Source: an uncultured Sinobacteraceae bacterium (lineage in GTDB: Bacteria > Pseudomonadota > Gammaproteobacteria > Steroidobacterales > Steroidobacteraceae). From it: a stretch of DNA of 64,000 nucleotides. Under the pieces are notes generated by a model. That model ran no database searches, was not told the origin of the DNA, and worked only from the letters and a program-made list of their open reading frames with translations. The position numbers and the translations under genes were made by a program. The DNA is taken from NCBI GenBank assembly GCA_937902995.1, contig CALEKY010000142.1, positions 1 through 64,000 on the forward strand, read 5' to 3'. This document shows positions 51,284-61,328 of the stretch, in pieces (position 1 is the stretch's first letter; each line of letters starts with the position of its first letter).

Positions 51284-51949
51284 TTAGAAGAAGGATTCAG
51301 GAACAATCAACACATCTCCCGGGAGCATGGGGACGTTCTCTGAAATCTTACCTTTACGGACGAGTGCCTCGAGACGGACTTTGATCTCAGTTGTCTTACC
51401 CGACTCGTCCTTGCGAACGATTTTGGCACGGTTGCCCGCCGCAAATTCGGTAAGACCTCCCACTGCGAGCACGACGTCGAGCGCCGTGAGCCCCTCCCGG
51501 TAGGGTACGGACTGGGGACTGGCAACGGCTCCGATGACCTTGACTTGACTAAACGTGCTGACGGGGTTCGTGACGATTATGTTGACTTGCGGACTGCGGA
51601 TGTACTCGGACAGGACTTTTTCGATGTCCCGGGCAAGCTGCGACGAGGTCTTGCCCACCGCGACCATATCCTCGACCAACGGCGTCGAGATCTTTCCGTC
51701 CGGACGGACAGGCACGGTCACGGACAGCTCCGGATTGCGCCAAACGAACACCTGGATCGTGTCTCCGGGGCCGATGATGTACTGCGGGTCTGTCGTCCCT
51801 TGGGTTGCCTCGGGCGCTCCCGGCGCGGATGAGCCGTCTTGGGCAATGGCAACAGCCGCCGCCAACCAAAGAACGGCCGCGGCAAGAACGAAAGCCGCCA
51901 AAGAAGGCAGCTTCGCGGCTCGAGCAATCGTCGATGTTGGACGCTTCAT
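51284..51949 (-). CDS. Exopolysaccharide export protein, XrtA-associated (Wza-like, SLBB)
   Basis: A 221-residue periplasmic/outer-membrane protein. Signal peptide 1-36 (AIA before Gln), polysaccharide-export domain YIIGPGDTIQVFVWRNPELS, then an SLBB-type domain around VIGAVASPQSVPYREGLTALDVVLAVGGLTEFA and a C-terminal LPGDVLIVPESF. There is no lipobox, unlike Wza. It forms part of the export path with the barrel protein. I start at the Met with the signal peptide; the preceding 21 residues are not supported. Sixteen bases from prsT. Confidence 0.9.
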   Translation of the reverse strand: MKRPTSTIARAAKLPSLAAFVLAAAVLWLAAAVAIAQDGSSAPGAPEATQGTTDPQYIIGPGDTIQVFVWRNPELSVTVPVRPDGKISTPLVEDMVAVGKTSSQLARDIEKVLSEYIRSPQVNIIVTNPVSTFSQVKVIGAVASPQSVPYREGLTALDVVLAVGGLTEFAAGNRAKIVRKDESGKTTEIKVRLEALVRKGKISENVPMLPGDVLIVPESFF

Positions 51950-51965
51950 CGTCTGTATTTCCGGC

Positions 51966-54800
51966 TCAGCTCTTGGCAGAAATGGAACGCAGGAGCTGCT
52001 CTGCCGGCGCACGCCACGGAGACGCCTCGCTCGATTGCAACGCCTGCTTCAGCAGCTCGGTCGCACGCGCATTATTCCCCGATTTCGCGTACGCCACGGC
52101 TGCGTGGTATTGGATCTCGGGGTTTCCGGGCGCGCTTGCCAGCGCTCTTTCTAACACGTCCAGCCCTTCTGGCACCTTGTCCATCTGGACTAGGATCCAG
52201 CCATAGGTGTCCGCAATCTCAGGGAAATGTGGCGCGGCTTCGTACGCGCGCTTGGCCAATTCCAGCGCCCGGCCGTCACCCTTCTCGTGCAGGGCCCAGG
52301 CCAGGTTGTTCATCATCGCTGGGCTGATGCGCCCGGCTGCAAGCAATTGCTCGTATTCTTTGATCGCGCGTTCGCGCTCGCCCATGGCCTCGTAGTGCGT
52401 GGCGAGTACGCTGCGCACGTTCGCATCGCCCGGCGCTCTCTCGAGCCACCGTTGCAGCTCGCTTGCTGCGCCCGCCGGATCGACGGCTCGCTTGACGTTG
52501 AAGATCTTGAGCGCGAGCCCGCCGTTCGGTTGCAACTTTTGAGCTGCCTGATACGCAGCGATTGCCTGGTTACGGTCGCCGGCGAGCGCGTAAAGATCCC
52601 CTTCGAGCACGTGTAGCTCCACTGGCGAGGCATCCTTGGCGAGCTTCTTGGCGCGTTCCAATGCGCGCGCCACTTGCCCATCACGCGCCTCGTACGTGAC
52701 CAGCAGCTGATTCGCCTCGCGCCAGTCCGGCCGCGACCGGAGAGCGTTCTCGAGCACATTGCGCGCCTCTTTGAGCTGCCCGAGCTCGGCATGCAACTGT
52801 GCCGACGCGAGAATTGCGTCGGACCAGCCGGCAGCGGTCGCCTCGCGGAAACGAACGAACGCTTCGTCCGTGAACCCGGCACGAGCGAGAATCCTCCCCG
52901 TGGCTGTTAGTGCGGCGCTGCGGTTCTGCGCCACTTCCAGGGCCTGATCGAGCAGGCTTCGTGCGCGGGCGGCATCGCCTTCGAGGAAGGCCAATTGCGC
53001 AAGACGCAAACGAGCTTCAACGGCCGCAGGATCGGCCGAGATCGTCTCTTCCAACTGCTTTCTTGCATTCGCCCGCTCACCCTTGCGCCAAGCGATCTCC
53101 GCGAGCGCTAACCGCGCAGGCTCATGCTTCGCGTCCAACTTCACGATTTCGAGGAGCTGTTGCTCCGCGCCGGCCAGGTTGCCCACCTGCGCTTCGAGTC
53201 TCGCCAAGGTGAATCGCGGCGGCACAGCTTGGGGATCCAGCTGGATCGCTTTGTCGAGCACCCGACGTGCTTCTGCACGGTCGCCGCTCCGCGCAAGATA
53301 GTCGCCTGCGAGCGCCGCGAGCACAGGATCCGAATCGTGTCGGGCAACCAGCTCTTTGACCTCGCGGCGACCTTGATCGACCGGCTTGCCCGAGATTGTC
53401 GCCAGCACCTGCAGTGCCTTTGCCCGAGAATCCAAGGCAGCATCGAACGAACCATCCTCGAGCAGCTTGCTGGCCTTGTCCGGCATGCCGGCTCCGATGT
53501 AGGCACTCGCAAGTTCCAACCGCCGGACTTGATTTTCCGGATTCGCTTCGAAGCTTCGCTCGAGATGCTCCAGGCCGCGGACAGCATCTCCTCGGCGCAT
53601 GAGCGCGGTACCCATCAACCAAGCGATATCTGCATCCGATTGAGCGTCCACTCCACCGGCGGATAACACTCGCCGCGCTTCTTCGGGACGATCGCGACGC
53701 AGATGCACTTGCGCGAGGAGCTTGCGCGCAGCGACGTTCTCCGGATTCCTCGCCAGCACTCGTGTCAGCACATCGTTCGCTTGTTCAGTGGAACCTTGCG
53801 CGAGATGCGCGGCGGCCAAAAGGATCTGTGCCTGAGTGTGATTCGGCTGCTCCGCCAGGATGCGCTGGCACTCGCTCACGGCCACGGAGTATTCGCTCTT
53901 CAACATCGCAATGCGCGCGCGCAGGTAATGAGCGATCAGCGAGTTCCCTCCCCAGCGAGTCACGCCGCCCAGAGCGCGCTCTGCTGACTCGATGTCGTTC
54001 AATGCAAGGTTCGCCTCCGTCCGCGCTGTGGCAATCACCAACTGTTCCTGTGCCGGCAGCCGCTGACCCGTCTGCTGCGCCTGAGTCAAGGCATCGCGGG
54101 CCTCCTCAAAGCGTCCGCGGTCCATGAACACGAGACCGCGTAGCATGAACGCCCGCGCTCGATAGTCCGGATCCGGACCGATACGTTCCGCCAATTCAAG
54201 CGCCGCATCGCCTTCGCCTTTGCCGACAGCCAGACGCGCCAATTCGTACGAAGCTTCCGGATCCCCGGGAGCGGCTCGCAATGCACCGTGAAGCTTTTGC
54301 TCGGCCGCCTCGAGATCGCCACGAGCGGATGCAATCTTGCTTTCGAGCACGAGGCGATGGGCCTCGGGCAATTCGATCTCCTCCAAGAGTTTCTCGAGAT
54401 CATCGAAACGGCCTTGCGCAACCAGCAGCCGCGTCTGCAGTAAGCTGACCTCTTCACCTGAGGCGCCTCCCGCAAGCGCACGCTCCAGCTCCTTCTGTGC
54501 CGAATCGAGGTCGCCGAGCCACAAATTCAGATCCGCAAGCGCCAGACGTGCATCGACATGTTCCGGATCGCGCTGCAACGCCTTCTTGAGCTCAGCCATA
54601 GCGGGCCGGAACTCGCCTTGCGCGAGATACTCGTGTGCGCGATTCACGCGAGTATCGGCACTGACGAACGCGTCGCAGCCACCGAGCAGGACGATGGAGC
54701 AAAGCGTCGCGAATGCAGCCAGTCGCCGCAACCGAGCGTCCTTCGAACGAGCCATTGTCAGACCGAGATCTCTCATGGGAGCCATCCGCTGAGATGTCAT
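51966..54800 (-). CDS. prsT: PEP-CTERM system TPR-repeat lipoprotein PrsT
   Basis: A 944-residue lipoprotein with signal and lipobox LLGGC, acylated Cys42, and then tandem tetratricopeptide repeats to the end (about 22 repeats of A..L..G....A pattern). PrsT is the large TPR protein always found beside exosortase A and the PrsK/PrsR pair. It probably acts as a periplasmic assembly platform. I use the ATG overlapping the exosortase stop (ATGA); the longer frame of 74 more residues is not supported. First gene after xrtA in the operon. Confidence 0.92.
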   Translation of the reverse strand: MTSQRMAPMRDLGLTMARSKDARLRRLAAFATLCSIVLLGGCDAFVSADTRVNRAHEYLAQGEFRPAMAELKKALQRDPEHVDARLALADLNLWLGDLDSAQKELERALAGGASGEEVSLLQTRLLVAQGRFDDLEKLLEEIELPEAHRLVLESKIASARGDLEAAEQKLHGALRAAPGDPEASYELARLAVGKGEGDAALELAERIGPDPDYRARAFMLRGLVFMDRGRFEEARDALTQAQQTGQRLPAQEQLVIATARTEANLALNDIESAERALGGVTRWGGNSLIAHYLRARIAMLKSEYSVAVSECQRILAEQPNHTQAQILLAAAHLAQGSTEQANDVLTRVLARNPENVAARKLLAQVHLRRDRPEEARRVLSAGGVDAQSDADIAWLMGTALMRRGDAVRGLEHLERSFEANPENQVRRLELASAYIGAGMPDKASKLLEDGSFDAALDSRAKALQVLATISGKPVDQGRREVKELVARHDSDPVLAALAGDYLARSGDRAEARRVLDKAIQLDPQAVPPRFTLARLEAQVGNLAGAEQQLLEIVKLDAKHEPARLALAEIAWRKGERANARKQLEETISADPAAVEARLRLAQLAFLEGDAARARSLLDQALEVAQNRSAALTATGRILARAGFTDEAFVRFREATAAGWSDAILASAQLHAELGQLKEARNVLENALRSRPDWREANQLLVTYEARDGQVARALERAKKLAKDASPVELHVLEGDLYALAGDRNQAIAAYQAAQKLQPNGGLALKIFNVKRAVDPAGAASELQRWLERAPGDANVRSVLATHYEAMGERERAIKEYEQLLAAGRISPAMMNNLAWALHEKGDGRALELAKRAYEAAPHFPEIADTYGWILVQMDKVPEGLDVLERALASAPGNPEIQYHAAVAYAKSGNNARATELLKQALQSSEASPWRAPAEQLLRSISAKS

Positions 54801-56296
54801 AGTTTCTTGGGAATCGTGTCGACGAGCACTTGCGTGCTGCTCGCCCAGAACGCTTCGAGACGTTGCCTTGCGACATCGCAATCTGGAACGCAGGCGCTTG
54901 CTGTTGCGAGCGTTCCCGCCGGAACCGGCCGCACTACCGCGTTCACACCGTAGAAGATCTGCGCGATTGCAGGATGCTCGGTCACATGCCCGCCGACGAC
55001 ATAAGCCTGCGCAACCACCCAACGTGAACCGCTCGCATCCGAGACGACTTCGGACGGCGGTACGGCCTTACCGCGTGGATAACGCCTGATGAGCGTCCAG
55101 TGCTTCGCGGGCGCGATAGAGTTCGAGTGGTAGATCAGTTCCCGTCCGGGCGACTGCACGCCGAAGACATTCAAATAGACTTCCACGCGTTGGCCGTCGC
55201 CACTGTAGCTTGCACGTCGCTCGTCTGCCGCGTACGCATACTCGGGAGTCCAAGCGGGATCGGCAGGAAGCGGACCTTGCCAATCGCCAGTCATGACCGG
55301 CAGCGCGTGCAGCGAAGGTCGTACGTCTTGGCCTCTCGTCGGCAATGCCCACGCGAACACCGGTAACGCCAAGAGAATCGCAGAAGCAATCCATGATTTG
55401 CCCCCCACGCGAGCGTTCGAGTCGGGGGTGACTCTTCCAGCCGTCGACGCCTTTCGACCGAGCCAGCGCGCTGCGACAACGATCGCAATCAACAACGGCG
55501 CGAACATCACGTAGCCGAGCGACCTGTGCTCGACTGCCACGAAATAGTGCTGCATGTTCGTCACGTGCCCGGCGTAGATGACGATGATCACGCGCAACCA
55601 ATTGGTCACGAGTGCCGCCGCGACAGCAATGGCGATCAAGGCAATGAACTTGCGGCCGCGAACCGGCTGCAAGGCGCCCGCCAAAGACGCAAACGCAAGT
55701 GCGGTGATGAAGTAGCGAGCGCCGCTACAGCCTTCGACGATGCTGAACTGACCCGCGGGAATCTCCACATGATGTCCCTCCACTTGCGTCGGCACGCCCA
55801 TGAATCCGAGCACCCCCTCGGCCACGTGCGTGGTCAGCGTCTGCAATAGAGGAATCGCGTGGTCCCAGATCGGAATGGCGAAGTACAAATAGGCGATGGG
55901 CGGGATGGCGTGGCGTAACGCATTCCAACCGATGGCAGCCCAGATCGCGAACAGCACAATGATCGGAAAGAGAAGCTGCTGCATGAGCTCGCTGTTCGCC
56001 CGATAGGCAACGAGCCAGCACGCGACGACAGCTAGCGTACCGGTAAGCGCCAAGGGCGCCGGCTTGACCTCAGCGGCATCGATCGCCTGACACGATCGCC
56101 ATAGCCACACGAGCGAAACCAGCACAATGATGAAGCCATGCTGATAGTCGCTCCTGGTCGCCCAGATGCGCGCGAGCGCGGCTAAGCTCGGCCAAAACGC
56201 CAATACGCCGAGTGCGATCAGAATCCAAAGGACGCGGCTAGGTGCCGGTGTCCTCCATGCCGACCGGTTCGACATTGTTGGGGTTACAACAGCCAT
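54797..56296 (-). CDS. xrtA: Exosortase A with fused EpsI domain
   Basis: A 499-residue integral membrane protein. The catalytic Cys190 sits in VEGCSGARYFI, Arg235 in VTNWLRVIIVIYAGH and His257 in EHRSLGY, the three residues proposed for exosortase catalysis, in a region with about eight helices. The C-terminal third (from about 315) is a periplasmic EpsI-like domain with TGDWQGPL and VEVYLNVFGVQSPGRELIYH, a known fusion. It cuts PEP-CTERM proteins such as the one at 6.6 kb. GTG 56323 and ATG 56296 are both possible starts; I use the latter. Follows prsR by 33 bases. Confidence 0.92.
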   Translation of the reverse strand: MAVVTPTMSNRSAWRTPAPSRVLWILIALGVLAFWPSLAALARIWATRSDYQHGFIIVLVSLVWLWRSCQAIDAAEVKPAPLALTGTLAVVACWLVAYRANSELMQQLLFPIIVLFAIWAAIGWNALRHAIPPIAYLYFAIPIWDHAIPLLQTLTTHVAEGVLGFMGVPTQVEGHHVEIPAGQFSIVEGCSGARYFITALAFASLAGALQPVRGRKFIALIAIAVAAALVTNWLRVIIVIYAGHVTNMQHYFVAVEHRSLGYVMFAPLLIAIVVAARWLGRKASTAGRVTPDSNARVGGKSWIASAILLALPVFAWALPTRGQDVRPSLHALPVMTGDWQGPLPADPAWTPEYAYAADERRASYSGDGQRVEVYLNVFGVQSPGRELIYHSNSIAPAKHWTLIRRYPRGKAVPPSEVVSDASGSRWVVAQAYVVGGHVTEHPAIAQIFYGVNAVVRPVPAGTLATASACVPDCDVARQRLEAFWASSTQVLVDTIPKKL

Positions 56297-56356
56297 TGGC
56301 GCGAAGTATCCAGCGAGGAGCACACGGCCAGTCGTTTCATGGCCCGCGCGGCTACG

Positions 56357-57724
56357 CTATTTCGAACCGTCGGAGCTACGCAAGCCATAGCGCTCCATCA
56401 GATCGTAGAGCGTGGGTCGCGTCAGACCGAGCAGTTCCGCAGCCCGCGAGATGTTGTTGTCCACGATCGCGAGCACCTGCATGATCACTTGCCGTTCGGC
56501 CCGCGCTCGTACTTCTCGCAAATTGAAAATGGAGTTGCCGTTGCCTGCTTCGGCAAGGCCCAGATCCTCGGCGGTGATTAGCGGTCCTTCCGCCATGACG
56601 AGTGCGGTCTTGATCTTGTTCTCGAGCTCGCGAACGTTACCCGGCCAGGAGTAAGCCTCCATGGCCGCGATCGCTCCTTCGGTGAATCCGCGACGGTGAC
56701 GTCCCTGACCGGCGAACTTCCGAAGCATCGCATGCGCCAGAACCGTTGCCGCTCCGCGACGATCCCTCAATGGCGGTACCTGAATCGTCACCTCGCCGAT
56801 ACGGAAGTACAGGTCCTGGCGGAACGTTTGCTCGGCAATCATTGCCTGGAGGTCACGGTTCGTGGCGCAGACGATGCGAACGTCCACAGGAATTTCTTGA
56901 CGTCCTCCGACACGCTCGATCGTTCGGTTTTGGAGGAACCGCAACAGTTTCGCCTGCAGCGCAAGGGGCATGTCACCGATCTCGTCGAGGAACAGTGTGC
57001 CTCCGCTCGCGAGCTCGACTTTGCCGATCGTCTGTTTGACGGCTCCGGTAAATGCGCCCTTCTCGTGGCCGAACAACTCGCTTTCCAGCAGCTGCTCAGG
57101 AATGGCAGCGCAATTGATGGCGATGAACCGTCCGTTGCGGCGCTGGCTTTGCGCGTGCAAGGCGCGCGCGATCAGCTCCTTACCTGTGCCGCTCTCGCCC
57201 AAGATGAGCACCGACACATCCGTGGGCGCGACCTTCTCGACCATACGACAGACTCGAAGCATCGCATCGTCGGTCGCGATGAGCCCTTCGAGAGGCGTAT
57301 TGAATTGAGTCTCGCGGAGCTGGCGAACCTGCTCCTCGAGATTATGGATATGGAACGCGCGGCTTACGATCAGACGCAGCACGTCCGTGTCGACCGGCTT
57401 CTGATAGAAATCGTACGCACCGATGGAGACGGCCTTGAGCGCGCTGTCCTGATCGCCGTTGCCGGTGACCACGATGACCTTGGTCTGAGGGGCCAGCGCC
57501 AGGATCTCCTTCAGGGTCGCCATGCCCTCCTCTACGCCGTCCGGATCGGGCGGCAAGCCGAGATCCTGCAGCACGACGGCCGGTTCGAAACGTCGCAGTT
57601 GGGCAAGCGCTTCCGCGCGCGTGGAAGCGACGAGCACCTCGTACTTATCGAAACACCACTTGAGCTGCTTTTGGAGTCCCAAGTCGTCTTCGACGACGAG
57701 CAGTCTCGGTTTGTCTTCGGTCAC
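56357..57724 (-). CDS. prsR: PEP-CTERM-box response regulator PrsR (sigma-54 activator)
   Basis: A 455-residue activator: receiver domain about 5-130 with VVEDD and phospho-acceptor D54, AAA+ domain with GESGTGKE and the sigma-54 contact GAFTGA, and a Fis-type helix-turn-helix (NISRAAELLGLTRPTLYDLM). Its partner is PrsK, encoded 22 bases upstream. In exosortase A species PrsR drives PEP-CTERM gene promoters of sigma-54 type; the consensus promoter at 7187-7202 is a likely target. A second sigma-54 activator, GlrR, is at 4.7 kb. Confidence 0.92.
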   Translation of the reverse strand: MTEDKPRLLVVEDDLGLQKQLKWCFDKYEVLVASTRAEALAQLRRFEPAVVLQDLGLPPDPDGVEEGMATLKEILALAPQTKVIVVTGNGDQDSALKAVSIGAYDFYQKPVDTDVLRLIVSRAFHIHNLEEQVRQLRETQFNTPLEGLIATDDAMLRVCRMVEKVAPTDVSVLILGESGTGKELIARALHAQSQRRNGRFIAINCAAIPEQLLESELFGHEKGAFTGAVKQTIGKVELASGGTLFLDEIGDMPLALQAKLLRFLQNRTIERVGGRQEIPVDVRIVCATNRDLQAMIAEQTFRQDLYFRIGEVTIQVPPLRDRRGAATVLAHAMLRKFAGQGRHRRGFTEGAIAAMEAYSWPGNVRELENKIKTALVMAEGPLITAEDLGLAEAGNGNSIFNLREVRARAERQVIMQVLAIVDNNISRAAELLGLTRPTLYDLMERYGLRSSDGSK

Positions 57725-57746
57725 CTGGTCATCCCCGTTATGTCGT

Positions 57747-59852
57747 TCATTCGGTCAGTTCGGAGGCGATGGGACTGCGCTCCGCTTCCGATGTCCTTGC
57801 GCGCGGGAGAGTAAAGGAAAACGTCGTCCCGCACTGTGGCGCACTGCGCACCTCGACCTTTCCGCCCAAAGAACGCACGTACTCGCGGGCCTGATAGGCG
57901 CCGATCCCCATGCCCTTCGAGCCCTTAGTACTATCGAACGGTCGAAACAACCGGTCGCGCACGAAGCCCGGGTCCATACCTGCACCGGTATCGGTCACGG
58001 AAAGTACGACCGTATCGTCTGTCGAAGACACTTCGAGCGTGATGGACCCGGCCTCGTCCGTCGCATCTTGTGCGTTGCGAATGATGTGCTCGATGACGGC
58101 CGTCATCCGCTCCGGATTTGCGCGGATAGGCGCAACGCCGCTTGCATGCACGACGGGATGTGGAAGCCGGTTTCGGCAACGACCCGCGGCCTCGCGGGCA
58201 AGCTGCACAATATCCGTGATGACGAGTCGATCCATCGCATCGCGCGAGCGCAACTGCTCGATGAGCTTCGACATACGGTCTGCGGCATTCCCGATCGTTG
58301 CGATGGCATCCTCGATGAACTCGGGATTGTCCTTGTGCCGCGCGTAGTTCTCCACGATCAGCTTGAGCTGCGCGACGGAGTTCTTGAGGTCGTGCATCAT
58401 GAAGGCTGTGAGCCGATTGTAGGCCTCGAACTGACGGCTCTCCGCCAATTTTCGGCTGGCATCATCCTGCGCGATTTGGATCGCGACGTGCCGGCCCACC
58501 GTTTTCAATAGATCCCGATCCTCGTAGGTGGGCTTGAACGGAGGCGGTGGCTCGAACAGACAAAGGAATCCGACGACGTCTTCGCGCTGCAGTAACGGCG
58601 AGATGATTCGCAGGTCTGCGATCGAGAGCAGCCAATCGGGAAGCACGATGTTGCCGTACATATCCGGAAACGAACGCAGCTCCTTGAGGTCGATGATCCA
58701 CCTCGTCCGCTCGAGGAACTGTGCGAGATCATCGCCGGGGGCGACATTACCGAGGTTCGGAAACGTTTCCACGCGCATTGGCCACGCCGCTGCAGGGACG
58801 AACGCGTTGTCATCCTCCCTGCGAAGGAACAGCACGCCTCCCGGACTCGAGAAAATCTGCGCGATCGCCTGAATCGCGGTTCTCCTGATGTCCTGTTCCT
58901 CGGACGACGACAGCGTCTGGATGAAGCGCAGCCACTCGACGCGATAGTCGTATTTGTTTCTGTAGAAGTGCTTGCTGAGGAACACCGCCGCGTGGCGCCG
59001 CAGAGAACCCGAGGCCAGCAGTCCAACGAGCGCGACCGCAGCTCCTGCAAAAAAGGCGAGCTGTCCCACACGCCCCCAGTTACCGCCGAAATGCCGTACG
59101 TAGTAGCCGCCGAGCGCCATCAAGAACAAGTAGGCACCGACGACGAAGAACGTCGCGGAATAGAAAACGACTTGGCGCGATACGAACACATCGAGCGACC
59201 AGTCGCGGCTGCGCTGCGCGGAAATCGCGATGAACGGTGCAGCCAGCGCAACGATCAGGCCTCGCGCGCTCCACGCTTCCAGCGACAGACTGCTGAACAG
59301 CTCCGCCTGCGAGTAAAGAAACATGTCGTAGACGAAGATGCTGCCGAGTCCGATCGCGAAATGCCGTATGCCCTCGCGCCCTGCGTGCGTCGAGTTGCGA
59401 TACAGTTGTTCGATCAATACGAGGCCGGCAAAACACAACGCAAGCTGGGCCCGAGACAGCAGCTTCATCGGCTCGATATACGAGATCCCGAGCTGCTCGA
59501 GCACCACATAGACAGGCAGCGCAAGCCAGACGACCCCGCAAAGTGCGGCAGCGCCGATCTTCCATGTTCGATTCACCGTTGCGCCCGTAATGCCGATGAG
59601 CGCGCCTATCCAAGCCGTATCTTGCAGCGCCTCAGTCAGGTAGATGAGAGCCGTCGAGAACGTTTCGCGCCTGGACTGGAAGGCGAGCACCGTCGCCCAA
59701 CACGCGGTAGCCGCGGATGCGACGATCAGACCCGCGCCGCGCGCTGCCCGGCCGCGCCAACTTACGAACATGAGAACCGTCAGGACCGCAAAGGCGAGCG
59801 CGGCCAGACCGTAGCCGATTGCGCCAAACGTGCCGAGGCTAGCGAGATTCAC
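57747..59852 (-). CDS. prsK: PEP-CTERM system histidine kinase PrsK
   Basis: A 701-residue sensor kinase. The N-terminal third has eight to ten membrane helices, followed by a GAF-like domain, a HisKA-like region with AFMMHDLKNSVAQL (phospho-acceptor His in MHDLKN) and a C-terminal ATPase domain with DTGAGMD and GSKGMGIGAYQ. It signals to PrsR. I start at GTG 59852; GTG 59924 is an alternative, but its extra residues are unlike a membrane start. It follows the sugar transferase gene closely. Confidence 0.9.
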   Translation of the reverse strand: MNLASLGTFGAIGYGLAALAFAVLTVLMFVSWRGRAARGAGLIVASAATACWATVLAFQSRRETFSTALIYLTEALQDTAWIGALIGITGATVNRTWKIGAAALCGVVWLALPVYVVLEQLGISYIEPMKLLSRAQLALCFAGLVLIEQLYRNSTHAGREGIRHFAIGLGSIFVYDMFLYSQAELFSSLSLEAWSARGLIVALAAPFIAISAQRSRDWSLDVFVSRQVVFYSATFFVVGAYLFLMALGGYYVRHFGGNWGRVGQLAFFAGAAVALVGLLASGSLRRHAAVFLSKHFYRNKYDYRVEWLRFIQTLSSSEEQDIRRTAIQAIAQIFSSPGGVLFLRREDDNAFVPAAAWPMRVETFPNLGNVAPGDDLAQFLERTRWIIDLKELRSFPDMYGNIVLPDWLLSIADLRIISPLLQREDVVGFLCLFEPPPPFKPTYEDRDLLKTVGRHVAIQIAQDDASRKLAESRQFEAYNRLTAFMMHDLKNSVAQLKLIVENYARHKDNPEFIEDAIATIGNAADRMSKLIEQLRSRDAMDRLVITDIVQLAREAAGRCRNRLPHPVVHASGVAPIRANPERMTAVIEHIIRNAQDATDEAGSITLEVSSTDDTVVLSVTDTGAGMDPGFVRDRLFRPFDSTKGSKGMGIGAYQAREYVRSLGGKVEVRSAPQCGTTFSFTLPRARTSEAERSPIASELTE

Positions 59853-59930
59853 CGTCGCACCCGCTCTGTTGCTCCTGAGTTGTTTCGCGATAGGGAAGCA
59901 AGCGGCGGACGGTCCCGCACCCACCCTTCA

Positions 59931-61328
59931 CTATCGAGCGCCTTTGCGCCAGACGATCACTTCGACGGTCTGAACGAGTATGGCCAGGTAGAACAGTAGA
60001 CTGTGATTCTTCACATAATATAGATCGTATTGCAGTTTTTCGGCGGCGTCTTGTTCCGAGGAGCCGTACGGATAGCAGAGTTGGGCCCACCCGGTGATAC
60101 CTGGCTTGATGGAATGACGCTCTCGGTAGAAAGGAATCCGCTGGCTGAGCTGCTCGACGAACTCGGGTCGTTCGGGCCGGGGACCGACGAAGCTCATTTC
60201 CCCTCTCAGCACATTGATGATCTGGGGCAACTCGTCGATGCGGGTCATGCGAATGAAAGCCCCGACACGCGTCACCCGTGAATCGTTCTTCTGCGCCCAT
60301 TGCGGCTTGCCGTCACGCTCGGCGTCCTCGCGCATGCTGCGGAACTTGAGCAGGCGGAAAGGCCGGCCGGATTGGCCGACACGCACTTGCCGATAGAAGA
60401 TGCTGGCGCGCGGACCCTCGGTCACTTTGATGGCAATCGCCGTCAGCAGCATGATCGGCGAGGCCAACAACAGCAACGTCAAGCTCACGATGATGTCGAA
60501 AGCGCGCTCGAGCGACGTATGGATCCGCCCTTGCCGGAAGCCCTCCGAAAAGATGATCCAGCTCGGATTCAACACATCGAGGTGCACCTTGCCGGTCTCG
60601 CGTTCGAGGAACGTGACGAGATCGGTCACTTCGACGCCTTCCAATCGGCATTCGAGCAACTGATCCATTGGAAACTTACGCCGGCGATCGTCCATCGCGA
60701 CGACGATTTCGTCGATGCGATTCGCCTGGCAGTAATCCAAGAGATCGGTCGAGCCAGGAATACAAGCATCCTGTGGCACTGCCAACTCATCGCCGTCCGC
60801 CGCGACGTAGCCGACGACGACGAAACCGCGACGATCAGCACGCCGGCGAAGCCGCGCAATGCTGCTCGCCCGCTTTCCGCAACCGTAGACGAGCACTCGG
60901 CGCTTGAAGATCTCCTCATCGACGATCTTGTCGAACACCAGCCTGACGACGGCGGCACCGCAGAACGCGAACGATGCGGCGAGCAGCAAGGAACGACGAT
61001 CGATGTTCAGCTCGGGGATCGAATAGGCGAGCACCGCGATGAAGATTGCGCCGCCGAGCACGCTTGCCGCGACGCGAGCGATGAGACCCGCCAACCGAGA
61101 ACGCTGCCGTGAGCTGTAGAGGCCCATGGCGGTCATGCTGACGAACATGACACCCGCAAACAGCAAGGACCTGACGACCAGATCGCGGTTGAGCCCGCTA
61201 TCGATCTCGAGCGGCGCCGTGCCGAACGATGAGACCCCGTAGAGCGCCGCGAAGAAAACGCCGGCCTCCACCACTGCCAGGAGCGCAAATGGTAGCTGCC
61301 AATAGTGCTGAAAGATCCGAATTGCCAC
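59931..61328 (-). CDS. Undecaprenyl-phosphate sugar phosphotransferase, XrtA-associated (WbaP-like)
   Basis: A 465-residue initiating transferase: about four N-terminal helices, a CoA-binding-like soluble domain with VYGCGKRASSIARLRR (about 145-255), a fifth helix, then the catalytic bacterial sugar transferase domain with FRLLKFRSMREDAE, TRIDELPQIINVLRGEMSFVGPRPERPEF and KPGITGWAQ. It loads a hexose-1-phosphate on undecaprenyl phosphate and so begins the repeat unit. First gene of the minus array; its start lies about 280 bases from rfbB on the opposite strand. Confidence 0.92.
   Translation of the reverse strand: MAIRIFQHYWQLPFALLAVVEAGVFFAALYGVSSFGTAPLEIDSGLNRDLVVRSLLFAGVMFVSMTAMGLYSSRQRSRLAGLIARVAASVLGGAIFIAVLAYSIPELNIDRRSLLLAASFAFCGAAVVRLVFDKIVDEEIFKRRVLVYGCGKRASSIARLRRRADRRGFVVVGYVAADGDELAVPQDACIPGSTDLLDYCQANRIDEIVVAMDDRRRKFPMDQLLECRLEGVEVTDLVTFLERETGKVHLDVLNPSWIIFSEGFRQGRIHTSLERAFDIIVSLTLLLLASPIMLLTAIAIKVTEGPRASIFYRQVRVGQSGRPFRLLKFRSMREDAERDGKPQWAQKNDSRVTRVGAFIRMTRIDELPQIINVLRGEMSFVGPRPERPEFVEQLSQRIPFYRERHSIKPGITGWAQLCYPYGSSEQDAAEKLQYDLYYVKNHSLLFYLAILVQTVEVIVWRKGAR

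Noticed and set aside
58968..59999. 343-codon plus-strand frame opposite prsK
   Set aside because: Antisense of a well-supported kinase gene; composition is typical of shadow frames in GC-rich DNA.
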